A stretch of DNA of 64,000 bases, taken from contig OZ241383.1 of the NCBI GenBank assembly GCA_965200775.1, forward strand, positions 1 to 64,000, written 5' to 3'. This document shows, piece by piece, positions 33,361-42,535 of this stretch. The stretch comes from Poriferisocius sp965200775 (GTDB lineage Bacteria > Actinomycetota > Acidimicrobiia > Acidimicrobiales > Bin134). The stretch's first letter is position 1. Each line of letters starts with the position of its first letter. The position numbers were made by a program, and so were the translations under genes. The notes below the pieces were generated by a model. It did not search any database and was not told the origin of the DNA. It saw nothing but the letters and a program-made list of their open reading frames with translations.

Positions 33361-35832
33361 ATGGACGGCTACAACCCGGCGGTCATCGAGCCAAAATGGC
33401 AGGAGCGCTGGATCGACGACGCCACCTACGAGATCGACAACGACGACCCCCGCCCGCCCTACTACGTGTTGTCGATGTACCCGTACCCCAGCGGTCCGGC
33501 CCACATCGGCCACGTCCGCAACTACACATTCGGCGATCTGCTGGTGCGCTACCGCACCATGCAGGGTGACGGCGTCCTGTCGCCCATCGGGTTCGACAGC
33601 TTCGGGCTGCCCGCCGAGAACGCGGCGATCAAGACCGGCACCCATCCCCGAACCCACACCGACACCAACATCGAGAAGCTGTCCTCGTCTCTGCGGCGCA
33701 TCGGAGCGGTGTACGACTGGCGGCGGACCCTCAGCAGCCACGACCCCGACTACATCCGCTTCACCCAGTGGATCTTTCTCAAGTTCTACGAGGCCGGGCT
33801 GGTGTATCGGGCCACCGCCCCGGTGAACTGGTGTCCTGGGTGTCAGACGGTGCTGGCCAACGAGCAGGTGCTGGCCGACGGCACTTGCGAACGGTGCGGC
33901 GAGCTGGCCGAGCAGCGGGAGCTGGAGCAGTGGTTCTACCGGATCACCGCTTACGCCGATGAACTGCTGGACGGGCTCGACGGCCTGGACTGGCCCAACA
34001 GGGTCAAGATCATGCAGCGCAACTGGATAGGCCGCTCCGAGGGGGTGGAGTTCACCCTGTCCATCGCCGACGACGACGGCCTGCCTCGCCAAGACATCGA
34101 AGGGGTGGCGGTGTTCACCACCCGACCCGACACCAGCTTCGGCATGACCTTCGCTGTGATGTCCCCCGAGCATCCCCGGGTGCCTGAGCTGGTGGCCGAC
34201 CACTGCCGGGCCGAGGTGGAAGCGTTCATAGCCGAAGTGGCCGAACGCAGCGAGATCGAGCGGCTGTCGGTGGGGGGCCCGGCCGACAAACGAGGCGTGG
34301 ACACCGGCACCAGGGTGGTCAACCCGTTCTCCGGCCTGCCCATCCCGCTGTTTCTGGCCGACTACGTGCTCACCACCTACGGAACCGGGGCGATCATGGC
34401 CGTACCCGGCGAGGACCAGCGAGACTGGGATTTCGCCACCGCTTACGGCCTGCCCATAATCCGCACCGTTGAGCCCTCCGACGACTTCGACGGTGAGGCC
34501 TACACCGGCGACGGCCCGGCCATCAACAGCCAGTGGCTCGACGGCCTTTGGATGCAGGAAGCCAAGGCCGCCGCCATCGAATGGGTCGAAAACCAGGGCA
34601 TCGGCCGGCGGAAGGTGAACTATCGGCTGCGCGACTGGCTGCTTTCACGTCAGCGCTACTGGGGGTGCCCCATCCCCATCGTGTACTGCGAGGAGTGCGG
34701 GGCCCAGCCCGTGCCCTACGAGAACCTACCGGTGAGCCTGCCCGACGACGTGGCCTTCATGCCCACCGGCCGCTCTCCGCTGGTGGACCATCCCGGTTTC
34801 CTGCACACAGAGTGCCCCCGCTGCGCCGGCCCCGCTCGGCGGGAGACCGACACCATGGACACCTTTGTGGACTCCTCTTGGTATTTCCTGCGCTTTGCCG
34901 ACCCACACAACCAGGACAGGCCGTTCAGCCCGGAGGCCCTGGAGCGGTGGCTGCCGGTGGACCAGTACATCGGCGGGGTGGAGCACGCCATCTTGCACCT
35001 GATGTATGCCCGGTTCTTCACTCGGGCCCTGGCCGATCTGGGGGTGGCCCCGGCCAACCTGCGGGAGCCCTTCCAGCGGCTGTTCACCCAGGGCATGGTG
35101 CGGATGGGCGGGGGCAAGATGTCGAAGTCGCGAGGCAACCTGGTAGCCCCCGAGGACATCATCGATGCTCACGGTGCCGATGCCCTGCGCCTGGCCATCC
35201 TCCAGGTGAAGCCTCCCGCCGAGGATGTGGACTGGGAGGATTTCGGGCTTGAGGGCTGCGCTCGCTTCCTGGGTCGGCTGTGGCGGCTGGCCGCAGGAAC
35301 GGCGGAAAGGACCAATCCGGCTCGCTCCGGCCCGCTCACCGGGGCCGACCAAGCCATCGACGCCGCAACCCACCGGCTCGTGCATCGCATCACCGCCGAG
35401 TTCGACCGCTGGTCGTACAACACCGCGGTGGCCGGGTGCATGGAGTTCACCAACGAGCTGTACCGCTACGTCCAATCCGACGACGGCCCCCACCACGACA
35501 CGCTTGCAGCGGCCATCGACGCCCTGCTGCTGGTGATGGCTCCCATGGTGCCCCACATCTCCGCCGAGCTGTGGGAGATTCGTCGGGGCGGCAACATCCA
35601 CACCGAGCATTGGCCGGTGGCCGACGAGGCCAAGCTGGTGGAGGACACGGTGACGATGGTTGTGCAGGTGAACGGCAAGGTGCGCGACCGCATCGAGGTA
35701 GCCGCGGTCATTGCTGAAGCCGACGCTGAGGCTCTGGCGCTGGCGTCACCCAGAGTGCAGCAACACCTCGACGGTGGTGAACCCCGAAGGGTTATCGCCC
35801 GCCCCCCCAAGTTGGTGAACGTGGTGGTGTGA
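33361..35832 (+). CDS. leuS: Leucyl-tRNA synthetase
   Basis: A class Ia synthetase of 823 residues. The HIGH motif is HIGH at 48-51 (PSGPAHIGHVRNY) and the KMSKS motif is KMSKS at 586-590. A zinc-like cysteine cluster is present (NWCPGCQTV, CERCG), as is the CP1 editing domain (TTRPDTSFGMTFAV, with GAIMAVPGEDQRDWDF). The anticodon-binding domain and C-terminal tail are complete. ATG 33361 gives the expected start. No T-box leader is visible in the 90-bp upstream gap. Confidence 0.97.
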   Translation: MDGYNPAVIEPKWQERWIDDATYEIDNDDPRPPYYVLSMYPYPSGPAHIGHVRNYTFGDLLVRYRTMQGDGVLSPIGFDSFGLPAENAAIKTGTHPRTHTDTNIEKLSSSLRRIGAVYDWRRTLSSHDPDYIRFTQWIFLKFYEAGLVYRATAPVNWCPGCQTVLANEQVLADGTCERCGELAEQRELEQWFYRITAYADELLDGLDGLDWPNRVKIMQRNWIGRSEGVEFTLSIADDDGLPRQDIEGVAVFTTRPDTSFGMTFAVMSPEHPRVPELVADHCRAEVEAFIAEVAERSEIERLSVGGPADKRGVDTGTRVVNPFSGLPIPLFLADYVLTTYGTGAIMAVPGEDQRDWDFATAYGLPIIRTVEPSDDFDGEAYTGDGPAINSQWLDGLWMQEAKAAAIEWVENQGIGRRKVNYRLRDWLLSRQRYWGCPIPIVYCEECGAQPVPYENLPVSLPDDVAFMPTGRSPLVDHPGFLHTECPRCAGPARRETDTMDTFVDSSWYFLRFADPHNQDRPFSPEALERWLPVDQYIGGVEHAILHLMYARFFTRALADLGVAPANLREPFQRLFTQGMVRMGGGKMSKSRGNLVAPEDIIDAHGADALRLAILQVKPPAEDVDWEDFGLEGCARFLGRLWRLAAGTAERTNPARSGPLTGADQAIDAATHRLVHRITAEFDRWSYNTAVAGCMEFTNELYRYVQSDDGPHHDTLAAAIDALLLVMAPMVPHISAELWEIRRGGNIHTEHWPVADEAKLVEDTVTMVVQVNGKVRDRIEVAAVIAEADAEALALASPRVQQHLDGGEPRRVIARPPKLVNVVV

Positions 35833-35864
35833 CCGGGTGGTCGCTGGAGCCAGCGGGCTGGTCC

Positions 35865-35892
35865 GGTTCGGCCGGTGATCGCCGGTCGAACC
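35865..35892. terminator. Convergent hairpin between leuS and the LLM oxidoreductase
   Basis: GGTTCGGCCGG and CCGGTCGAACC form an 11-bp stem (one G-U pair) with loop TGATCG, centred between the stop codons of the two convergent genes. There is no clear U-run, but position and stem length make a bidirectional terminator likely. Confidence 0.6.
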
Positions 35893-35899
35893 AGGTGAT

Positions 35900-36952
35900 C
35901 TAGCTCTGCGACCTGCCGGGGATGGCCCGGATCGCCTCGCGGACATCGGGCCAGGGTCCCTCGGTGCCGGCACCCAGTCCGAACGTGAGCCGGTCGATTA
36001 GCCCCCCGAGGCTTGCCTCTAGGGCCGGGGCCAACTGGTCGGGTTCTGCCACCACCGCGAACGTCCTCAGCATCTCGTCGTCGATGATGTCGCCCATCTC
36101 GACCCACTGGCCTTGCTTCGACATCTGGTTCAACTCGTCCTGGGCGTCACCCCAGCCGTGGTGCTCGAGCACCGGGCGATACGCCGGGGTCGATCCGTAG
36201 AACGCAAGCTGGCGCCGAGCACCGGTGGCGCTGGCCGCCATCTCCTCCTCGGTGGTCCCGGTGACGATGAAGGCCGGAACCGATACCTCCACTGACCGGG
36301 GGTCCCGACCGGCCCTGGCAATCCCTCTTTCCAGTGCGGGCAGCGACACGTCCCGCAGGTAAGCGGGGGTGGTGAAGCCGTGGCTGATCCAGCCGTCGGA
36401 CAGCTCGCCCGCCACCTCGGTCATGCGGTCGCCCACCGCGGCCAGGAAAATCCGGGGTAGCCCGGAAGGGTTCGGGCCGGGGCTGAACATCGGGGTCATC
36501 AGGGTGTGGCTGTAGAACTCGCCCCGGAACGAGAGCCGTTCGCCGGTTTCCCATGCTTCCCAGATGGCCCGGATGGCCGCGATCATCTCGCCCATGCGGG
36601 CCGCCGGCTTCGACCATGGCATCGAGAACCGTTTGGTGATGTGGGGTTGGATCTGCGACCCCAGCCCCAGAATGAACCGGCCTTGCGACCAGGCCTGCAA
36701 GTCCCAGCCCAGGTTGGCCAACGTCATCGGGTTGCGGGCGAACGCCACTGCGATGGCGGTGCCCAACTCGATCTGCTCGGTGTGCTCGGCGGCCAGCACC
36801 AGGGGCAGGAACGGGTCGTTGGCCAGCTCAGCCGTCCAGGCCCCGTCGTAGCCGGCCGCTTCCAGACCGGAAGCGTCGCTGATCGTCCGCTGCATGGCAC
36901 CCACGTAGTTGCCGTCGGCCGGTCGTGTCCCGAATCCGCTGTCCAACTTCAT
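35900..36952 (-). CDS. LLM-class F420-dependent oxidoreductase
   Basis: A 350-residue luciferase-like TIM-barrel enzyme of the subgroup often labelled TIGR03617. Typical features are LEAAGYDGAWTAELANDPFLPLVLAAEHT, RNPMTLANLGWDLQAWSQGR and LGLGSQIQPHI near residues 80-105, and ELSDGWISHGF near 180. These enzymes use coenzyme F420, common in actinobacteria, to oxidise or reduce small molecules. ATG 36952 is preferred to the GTG three bases upstream. The substrate is unknown, and flavin rather than F420 use cannot be excluded from sequence. Confidence 0.88.
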   Translation of the reverse strand: MKLDSGFGTRPADGNYVGAMQRTISDASGLEAAGYDGAWTAELANDPFLPLVLAAEHTEQIELGTAIAVAFARNPMTLANLGWDLQAWSQGRFILGLGSQIQPHITKRFSMPWSKPAARMGEMIAAIRAIWEAWETGERLSFRGEFYSHTLMTPMFSPGPNPSGLPRIFLAAVGDRMTEVAGELSDGWISHGFTTPAYLRDVSLPALERGIARAGRDPRSVEVSVPAFIVTGTTEEEMAASATGARRQLAFYGSTPAYRPVLEHHGWGDAQDELNQMSKQGQWVEMGDIIDDEMLRTFAVVAEPDQLAPALEASLGGLIDRLTFGLGAGTEGPWPDVREAIRAIPGRSQS

Positions 36953-37012
36953 CACCGTTCTCGCTTTCTGTGTTGTTCAGGGTTCAAACTGCTTGTCCGT
37001 TCAGGTTGTCGT

Positions 37013-37882
37013 TCACGTCGACTCGTCCTGGTCTCGGAGGAACTGCTCGAGTTCGGCGGCCAGCTCGTCGCCGGTGGGGATTTCGGTCTCCTCCACCCCC
37101 ACGCTGGTGTCGTAAACGCTCTCCAGCTTGCCGAGGAGCCGCTTGTGGTTGGCGTTCTGGGAGATCATCGAGTCCAACCTCCGGCACACCTCCAGCCCCT
37201 CGGCGATCAGCGGGGCCGGGTCGAAGCGCAGCCCGGCAACCGCTTGCAGCCCGTGGAACAGGGCCGCGGTGGCCGCAGGGAACGGCGAGCCGGCCGCATA
37301 GTGGGGCACCTGGGCCCACACCGTCACCGACTCCACCCCCACCGACTCGAGTTGCTTGGCCAGAGCCGCTCCGATCCCAGCCGGCACCTCCAGGCGCCCC
37401 TGGGGGGAGCCGAACTCGCTCACCAGGTCATCGGAGGTGCCGGTGGCGGTGAGCCGCACCGGACGGGTGTGGGGCACGGCCGCGGGGTAGGCCCCCATGG
37501 TCACCGCCCGGCTCACCCCCAGCTTCACCACCATGTCCTCCACCTCGGCGCAGAACGCCCTCCACCGGAAATCGGGTTCGGGGCCGTGAAGTATCAGGAA
37601 CTCCCGTCCGTCGAGGTCGCGCACCACCTGGAGGCTGATTTCGGGCCAATTAATTTGGTCGATGCGCCCGTCTCGCACCGTCATGGTGGGACGGCGGGCC
37701 CGGTGATCCACCAGAAGGTCGGCGTTGAAGCCCGCCACCAGCTCGGTGTCTTCCGCCTCGGTGATGATCTCGGTGGCGCTACGCATTCCGAACCCGGCGT
37801 CCACCCAGCCGTCGAGGGCGATCACCAGCACCGGCTCGACCAACTCGGGCCTGCTGTAAACGGTGGCCAACTCGCCGGTCAT
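37013..37882 (-). CDS. PAC2-family protein (proteasome-assembly-chaperone fold)
   Basis: A 289-residue protein of the PAC2 superfamily: LVIALDGWVDAGFGMRSATE at the N-terminus, LHGPEPDFRWRAF in the middle and ESVGVESVTVWAQVPHYAAG near residue 185. Actinobacteria with proteasomes carry several PAC2 genes of uncertain role. No proteasome genes are in this window. The ATG overlaps the stop of the phosphotransferase upstream (ATGA), so the two are coupled. Confidence 0.85.
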   Translation of the reverse strand: MTGELATVYSRPELVEPVLVIALDGWVDAGFGMRSATEIITEAEDTELVAGFNADLLVDHRARRPTMTVRDGRIDQINWPEISLQVVRDLDGREFLILHGPEPDFRWRAFCAEVEDMVVKLGVSRAVTMGAYPAAVPHTRPVRLTATGTSDDLVSEFGSPQGRLEVPAGIGAALAKQLESVGVESVTVWAQVPHYAAGSPFPAATAALFHGLQAVAGLRFDPAPLIAEGLEVCRRLDSMISQNANHKRLLGKLESVYDTSVGVEETEIPTGDELAAELEQFLRDQDEST

Positions 37883-38913
37883 GCCACCTGCTCCGCTGCG
37901 GTCGAGGCCAACTTGGTCAGAGCGTCCACCCGGATGGCAAAGCTCTCTGCTCCCAGGGGCGGGGCCTTGTCGCCCATGGCGCCGCTCACATACCGGCTGT
38001 ACACACCCTCAAGAATGCAGGCCACCTTCCAGTAGGCGAAAGCCAGATAGAACTCGAAGTTGTCCAGGTTGCGGCCCGACGCTTGCTGGTAGCGGTGAAG
38101 CATCTCGTCGCGACTTGCGAAACCGGGCACCTCGGTCGGGGGATTGTCCAGAGCCAAATCCCGGTCGCCGGGCTCGGCCCAGTACACCAGAAGCTGGGCT
38201 ATGTCGGCGTTGCGGTCGCCCAGGGTACACAGCTCCCAGTCGAGCACGGCCGCCACACGGCCGTCGTCGTTCACGATGCAGTTATCCAGGCGGTAGTCGC
38301 CGTGGACGATGCCTGCTTCCCCCTGTTCGGGGACGCGGGCCACCAGGTGATCGTGGACGGCTTGGATCTCGGGCCGCTCCCTGGTTTTGGACTCCTCGAA
38401 CTGCCGGAGCCAGCGCCGGAGTTGGCGGGCGATGTAGCCCTCCTTGCGGCCCAGGTCACCCAGACCCACGTCGTCCACCTGCACGGCGTGGATCAGGGCC
38501 AGGGTATCGGCCATCGACCACGAGGCCGATCGGCGCTGGTCGGGGGTGAGTTGAGCGGCCTGGTCGGGGGTGCGCACCACCCTTCCATCTACGAAGTCCA
38601 TGACGTAGAAGGGTTTGTCGTTTACTGACTCGTCCTCGCACAGCCCGTACACCTGGGGCACAGGCACGTCGGTGTCAGCCAGCGCGGCGATCACCTTGTG
38701 CTCCCGGCCCATGTCGTGAGCGGTGGCCAGCACCTGATAGAGCGGAGGCCGGCGCAGCACGTAGGCCCGACCGTTGGCTCCGGTGGCCCTGAAGGTGAGA
38801 TTGGAGTGCCCGCCGGCGATCAGCTCAAACTTTAGGGGCAGGGCGACATCGGGCACATTGGCCTCGAACCACGCGCTCACCGTGTCGTGCTGGATACCTC
38901 GGATGTGGTCCAT
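37879..38913 (-). CDS. Aminoglycoside phosphotransferase-fold kinase (ACAD10-like APH family)
   Basis: A 344-residue kinase-like protein. The nucleotide loop is ELIAGGHSNLTFRA, the invariant Lys/Arg region is YVLRRPP, the catalytic loop is IVHGDYRLDNCIV (Asp and Asn) and the metal loop is VLDWELCTLGD. This subgroup is common in actinobacteria that degrade fatty acids and is thought to phosphorylate hydroxyacyl compounds, not antibiotics. ATG 38913 is chosen; a GTG at 38925 preceded by GGAAAG is a reasonable alternative. It is coupled to the PAC2 gene. Confidence 0.85.
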   Translation of the reverse strand: MDHIRGIQHDTVSAWFEANVPDVALPLKFELIAGGHSNLTFRATGANGRAYVLRRPPLYQVLATAHDMGREHKVIAALADTDVPVPQVYGLCEDESVNDKPFYVMDFVDGRVVRTPDQAAQLTPDQRRSASWSMADTLALIHAVQVDDVGLGDLGRKEGYIARQLRRWLRQFEESKTRERPEIQAVHDHLVARVPEQGEAGIVHGDYRLDNCIVNDDGRVAAVLDWELCTLGDRNADIAQLLVYWAEPGDRDLALDNPPTEVPGFASRDEMLHRYQQASGRNLDNFEFYLAFAYWKVACILEGVYSRYVSGAMGDKAPPLGAESFAIRVDALTKLASTAAEQVA

Positions 38914-39022
38914 GGGGAAGATCACACTAACTTTCCGAGGTATACGATGAGATGCAGCAATCGACCAATCCGTTTAACCTCTTCAAGCTCGCACCGGTTA
39001 ATCTGTTCAAACGATGAAATAC

Positions 39023-39093
39023 AGCCAGTTGTGAAACCCTCCTCCCCCCCAGCCAGTTCAACCGATTGGATGCAGACAGCGATTCAGCCAGTT
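39023..39093 (+). repeat. Three AGCCAGTT direct repeats upstream of the thioredoxin-TPR gene
   Basis: AGCCAGTT occurs at 39023-39030, 39051-39058 and 39086-39093 in a 180-bp divergent gap that is AT-richer than its surroundings and also holds a run of eight C. Spacing is 28 and 35 bp. The third copy is 14 bp before the start codon. They may be regulator sites; no known consensus is claimed. Confidence 0.4.
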
Positions 39094-39106
39094 ACGAGAC
39101 ACCACT

Positions 39107-39811
39107 ATGACTGATGTGAGTGACGCCACGTTTGCCACCGCGGTGGTCGAGCGATCGAACACCGTTCCGGTGGTGGTTGACCTGTGGGCCCCGTGGTGCG
39201 GGCCGTGCAAGACGCTGGGGCCGATCCTGGAGAAGGCGGTGGCCGACACCGATGGCGCGGTGGAGCTGGTGAAGGTCAACGTGGACGACAACCCTCAAAC
39301 CGCCCAGGCGTTCCAGGTTCAGGGCATTCCCGCGGTGTACGCCATGCGCGACGGCAAGGTGGTGGACGGGTTCATCGGCGCCCAGGGTCAGGCAGCGGTG
39401 GTCGAGTTCGTGCAGCGACTGGTGCCCTCCGAGGTGGAGGCCGAGGTGATGGCACTGGTGGCTGCGGGCGACGAGGCATCCTTGCGGAGAGCCCTGGAAC
39501 TCGACGCCGATCATGTCGACGCGGTGGTGGCTCTGGCCGAGTTCCTGGTGGGCCAAGATCAGACTGATGAGGCGTTGGAGTTGCTGGAGAGAATCCCGGC
39601 GACCACCGAAGCCCGCCGGGTGGCTGCCTTGGCGCGCACCGCGGGTGGCGACGGTCACGGTGACGTTGAAGCCCGGTTGGAGAAGTTGCTGGGCCAGGTG
39701 AAGAGAGACGCCGAAGCCCGCCGGGAGTTCGTGGACCTGCTGGAGATCATGGGGGCCGACGATCCCCGCACAGCGGTATTCCGTGGTCGTTTCGCCGCTG
39801 AGATTTACTGA
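39107..39811 (+). CDS. Thioredoxin-TPR protein (CnoX/YbbN-like)
   Basis: A 234-residue cytoplasmic protein with an N-terminal thioredoxin domain (residues 3-105; active site WAPWCGPCKTLGP, cis-Pro loop QGIPAVYAM) and a C-terminal helical TPR region (about 110-234, LELDADHVDAVVALAEFLVGQ). This is the architecture of CnoX/YbbN, a redox-regulated holdase that works with DnaK and GroEL. Unlike E. coli YbbN (SXXC) it keeps both cysteines, so disulfide exchange is possible. It is monocistronic as far as can be seen. Confidence 0.9.
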   Translation: MTDVSDATFATAVVERSNTVPVVVDLWAPWCGPCKTLGPILEKAVADTDGAVELVKVNVDDNPQTAQAFQVQGIPAVYAMRDGKVVDGFIGAQGQAAVVEFVQRLVPSEVEAEVMALVAAGDEASLRRALELDADHVDAVVALAEFLVGQDQTDEALELLERIPATTEARRVAALARTAGGDGHGDVEARLEKLLGQVKRDAEARREFVDLLEIMGADDPRTAVFRGRFAAEIY

Positions 39812-39821
39812 AGGTTTCGTT

Positions 39822-39865
39822 CTCTCAAGCCCGGTCTTCCTGAGAGGCGCACTCTTTCGGGCTTG
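39822..39865 (+). terminator. Two overlapping hairpins after the thioredoxin-TPR gene
   Basis: CTCTCA (39822) can pair with TGAGAG (39841), or CAAGCCCG (39826) with CGGGCTTG (39858); the two share bases and exclude each other. A simple reading is a transcript end for the upstream gene. No U-run follows. Confidence 0.4.
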
Positions 39866-39971
39866 GATTGCCGGAACATAAGTATATTTGAGTTAGTGCT
39901 GGTGTTCCACTTGATACAGTGAGCCTGCTTCCCCCGCCCCTGGTTTGGCGCGCCCGCGCCTGGGACGGCCC

Positions 39972-40649
39972 ATGGAAGAACCCGCAATGCCCCCTCCCCG
40001 GCTCAACCTCGGGGAGCGGATCAGAGAGATCTGGGATGACTACCGCTACCTGATCACCGGTCCCCGGCTGCTGATGGCTGGGGGCGGCGTCCTGATCGTG
40101 GTGGGGATCGTGGCTTACGCGCTCCTAGGCGCCGAAGGGTCGGCCCGTCCGGAAGCGGTGATCCCCATGGCCACACCGCTGCCGTCCACACCGACCCCCG
40201 AACCGGAGCCGATCCTGGTCCAAGCCGCTGGTGCGGTGAACAACCCAGGGGTGTATCGCTTGCCCAGCGGAGCCCGGGTGCTTGATCTGGTCGGCGCTGC
40301 CGGGGGGTTGACCTCGGATGCCGATTACGACCGGGTCAACTTGGCGGCCGCCCTGGCTGATGAGCAATGGGTTTACTTCCCCCGTTTGGGCCAGACGGCG
40401 ATTCCCGCTCCCCTGGGCGGAAGTGGACCTGAAGGCGACTCCGGCGGAGCCCGATCCGGTCCACTCAACCTCAACTCTGCCACCGCCGAGCAGCTTGAGT
40501 CCCTGCCCGGTGTGGGACCGTCCATCGCCGCTGCCATAGTCGAGCACCGCCAACGCACCGGAGGGTTCACCTCGGTGGACGGTTTGCTGGCCGTGTCGGG
40601 TATTGGCCCTTCCAAGCTGGCCGTGATCCGCGACCTGGTGGCGGTGTGA
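39972..40649 (+). CDS. comEA: ComEA-family DNA-binding competence protein
   Basis: A 225-residue membrane-anchored protein: a basic cytoplasmic tail, one membrane helix (about residues 36-54), a Pro/Thr linker, an SLBB domain (ILVQAAGAVNNPGVYRLPSG) and a C-terminal helix-hairpin-helix (LNLNSATAEQLESLPGVGPS and SGIGPSKLAVIRDL). ComEA binds incoming DNA outside the membrane and hands it to ComEC, whose gene follows 13 bp later. ATG 39972 is used, but ATG 39987, preceded by GGAAGAA, is equally plausible. Confidence 0.88.
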   Translation: MEEPAMPPPRLNLGERIREIWDDYRYLITGPRLLMAGGGVLIVVGIVAYALLGAEGSARPEAVIPMATPLPSTPTPEPEPILVQAAGAVNNPGVYRLPSGARVLDLVGAAGGLTSDADYDRVNLAAALADEQWVYFPRLGQTAIPAPLGGSGPEGDSGGARSGPLNLNSATAEQLESLPGVGPSIAAAIVEHRQRTGGFTSVDGLLAVSGIGPSKLAVIRDLVAV

Positions 40650-40662
40650 GCTTTGGCCCGCT

Positions 40663-42423
40663 ATGAAGGACCGCCACGCTGTTGCCCTTGCCGCCGCCGC
40701 AATCGTCGGAGCCTGGTGGTCGGCGGCTATTCCCCTGATTCCGGCGGTGGCCCTCGGGTTGGTCGCCCTGGTCGTGCGCAAACCGTGGTTGCTGGTGATT
40801 GCAGCAGCGCTGTTGGCTTCGTCGCTGGGTGCCCGGGCCTGGTCCGGGCTGGTGGCCGTTCCGGCCGGGACGATCGGCGGGGAAGCCACCCTGGTTTCCG
40901 ACCCCGTCCCGGTGGGCTCGGGCACCAGGGTGGATGTTCGGATCGACGGGCGGCGCTTCGAGGCGTGGGCCTACGGTCGGGCCGGGCGCGACCTGAGCGG
41001 GCGACTGGCCGGTGATCGAGTCGTCATCTCGGGCAGCGTCCGGCCCATCGAACCCCTGGCTCCCTACCAGGCTGCCCGTCACCTCAGCAACCGGATCACC
41101 GTTGGCGCCGTCCACGGCCATCGGGCCGGATCGCCTCCCTACCGGCTGGCCAACTGGCTCCGCCGTACCGTGGCCGGGGGCGCCGAATCGATGGACCCCG
41201 ACCGTCGTTCCCTGTTCACGGGGTTCACTTACGGCGACGACCGCAATCAGTCGGCCGTGGTCTCCGACGATTTCCGGGCAGCGGGCCTCACCCACCTCCT
41301 GGCTGTGTCGGGCCAGAACGTTGCCTTTGTGCTGATCCTGGCCCGTCCTCTCATCGAGCGCTTCGACTACCGGGGCCGGTGGGTGCTCACCCTGGGGGTG
41401 ATCGGTTTCTTCGCCCTGGTCACCCGGTTCGAGCCTTCGGTGCTGCGGGCCACGGCCATGGCGGCCATTGCGGCCACCGCCACCGCATTGGGCCGCGAAG
41501 TGTCGAGCCGCCGGGTGTTGGCTTTGGCCGTGGCCTTGCTGGTGCTGGTCGATCCGCTTCTGGTTCACTCGGTGGCGTTTCGGCTGTCGGTGGGGGCTTC
41601 GGCGGGGATCGTTCTGTGGTCTACCCCCCTGGCCGAGCGCCTGCCCGGACCCCGGATGATGGCCGATGCTGTGGCGGTTACCATCTCGGCCCAGCTAGCC
41701 GTGGCCCCGCTGCTGATCGCCACGTTCGGCGGGGTGCCGGTGGCTTCCTTGCCGGCCAACCTGGTGGCAGCTCCGGTGGCCGGTCCGATCATGATGTGGG
41801 GACTGTCGGCCGGGCTGGTGGCCGGGCTGGTGGGGGGACCACCGGCCCAGTTAATCCACTGGCCCACCGAATTGGGCATCGGCTGGATCCAGGCGGTGGC
41901 GGGGTGGGCCGCTTCGGCCCGGTTGGGTGAGCTGCGGGCTTGGCACCTGGTTGTGGTGGTTGTCGGGGCCGGGACTTGGTGGTTGGCCCGGCGCAAGGGG
42001 CTGCGAACGGTTGCGGTGGCCGGGCTGGCCCTGGCCCTGCTGTGGCCGGCTTTTGCCGTGCGGGTTTCGGAGCCCCCGCTTCATTCCGTGCTCGAGTCCG
42101 GGTTGGAGGTGTGGCGGGACAACCCGGTGGTGGTGGTAATGCTGGGGCCCAACCGGTCGGCGGAACGGCTGCTGGAGGACCTGCGCCGAGCCGATGTCGG
42201 AGCGGTGGACCTGGTGGTGGCCGACCGGGGAACCAGGCTCCAGGGCGAGCAGATCCGTGCCATGCAGGAGCGGATGTATGTGGGAGCAGTGGTGGCCCCG
42301 CCCGGTCATCGGGTGGGGGGAGCCAACACAGTCCAGACTGGCCACGCGGTGCTGATCGGCGGTTTGGAGGTGACGGTGGTGGCTCACGACCCCCGGCTGG
42401 AGGTGGCGGTGGCTTGGGGGTGA
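40663..42423 (+). CDS. comEC: ComEC/Rec2-family DNA translocation channel, short form
   Basis: A 586-residue polytopic protein. The competence-domain motif is GLTHLLAVSGQNVAFVL (about 209-225), after an OB-like soluble segment (GEATLVSDPVPVGSGT). About ten membrane helices follow. Full-length ComEC usually ends in a metallo-beta-lactamase nuclease domain with HXHXDH; here the C-terminal 100 residues (HSVLESGLEVWRDNPVVVVM onward) look like a remnant of that domain without any metal motif. So DNA channel function is likely but the nuclease role would need another protein. The gene is coupled to comEA. Confidence 0.85.
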   Translation: MKDRHAVALAAAAIVGAWWSAAIPLIPAVALGLVALVVRKPWLLVIAAALLASSLGARAWSGLVAVPAGTIGGEATLVSDPVPVGSGTRVDVRIDGRRFEAWAYGRAGRDLSGRLAGDRVVISGSVRPIEPLAPYQAARHLSNRITVGAVHGHRAGSPPYRLANWLRRTVAGGAESMDPDRRSLFTGFTYGDDRNQSAVVSDDFRAAGLTHLLAVSGQNVAFVLILARPLIERFDYRGRWVLTLGVIGFFALVTRFEPSVLRATAMAAIAATATALGREVSSRRVLALAVALLVLVDPLLVHSVAFRLSVGASAGIVLWSTPLAERLPGPRMMADAVAVTISAQLAVAPLLIATFGGVPVASLPANLVAAPVAGPIMMWGLSAGLVAGLVGGPPAQLIHWPTELGIGWIQAVAGWAASARLGELRAWHLVVVVVGAGTWWLARRKGLRTVAVAGLALALLWPAFAVRVSEPPLHSVLESGLEVWRDNPVVVVMLGPNRSAERLLEDLRRADVGAVDLVVADRGTRLQGEQIRAMQERMYVGAVVAPPGHRVGGANTVQTGHAVLIGGLEVTVVAHDPRLEVAVAWG

Positions 42424-42535
42424 AGCTGGAGATGGTGGTGGCCATGGCTCGGGTTGGCCCGCTCGATGGACATCAATTGGTACCACTCGGTTGTCACCAC
42501 CGGAATTGTCACCACCGGGGTGTAGCGTCGCCGTC

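Noticed and set aside
37879..38913. Aminoglycoside resistance kinase
   Set aside because: The fold is APH-like, but the sequence matches the ACAD10-like group common in fatty-acid-degrading actinobacteria, not resistance enzymes.
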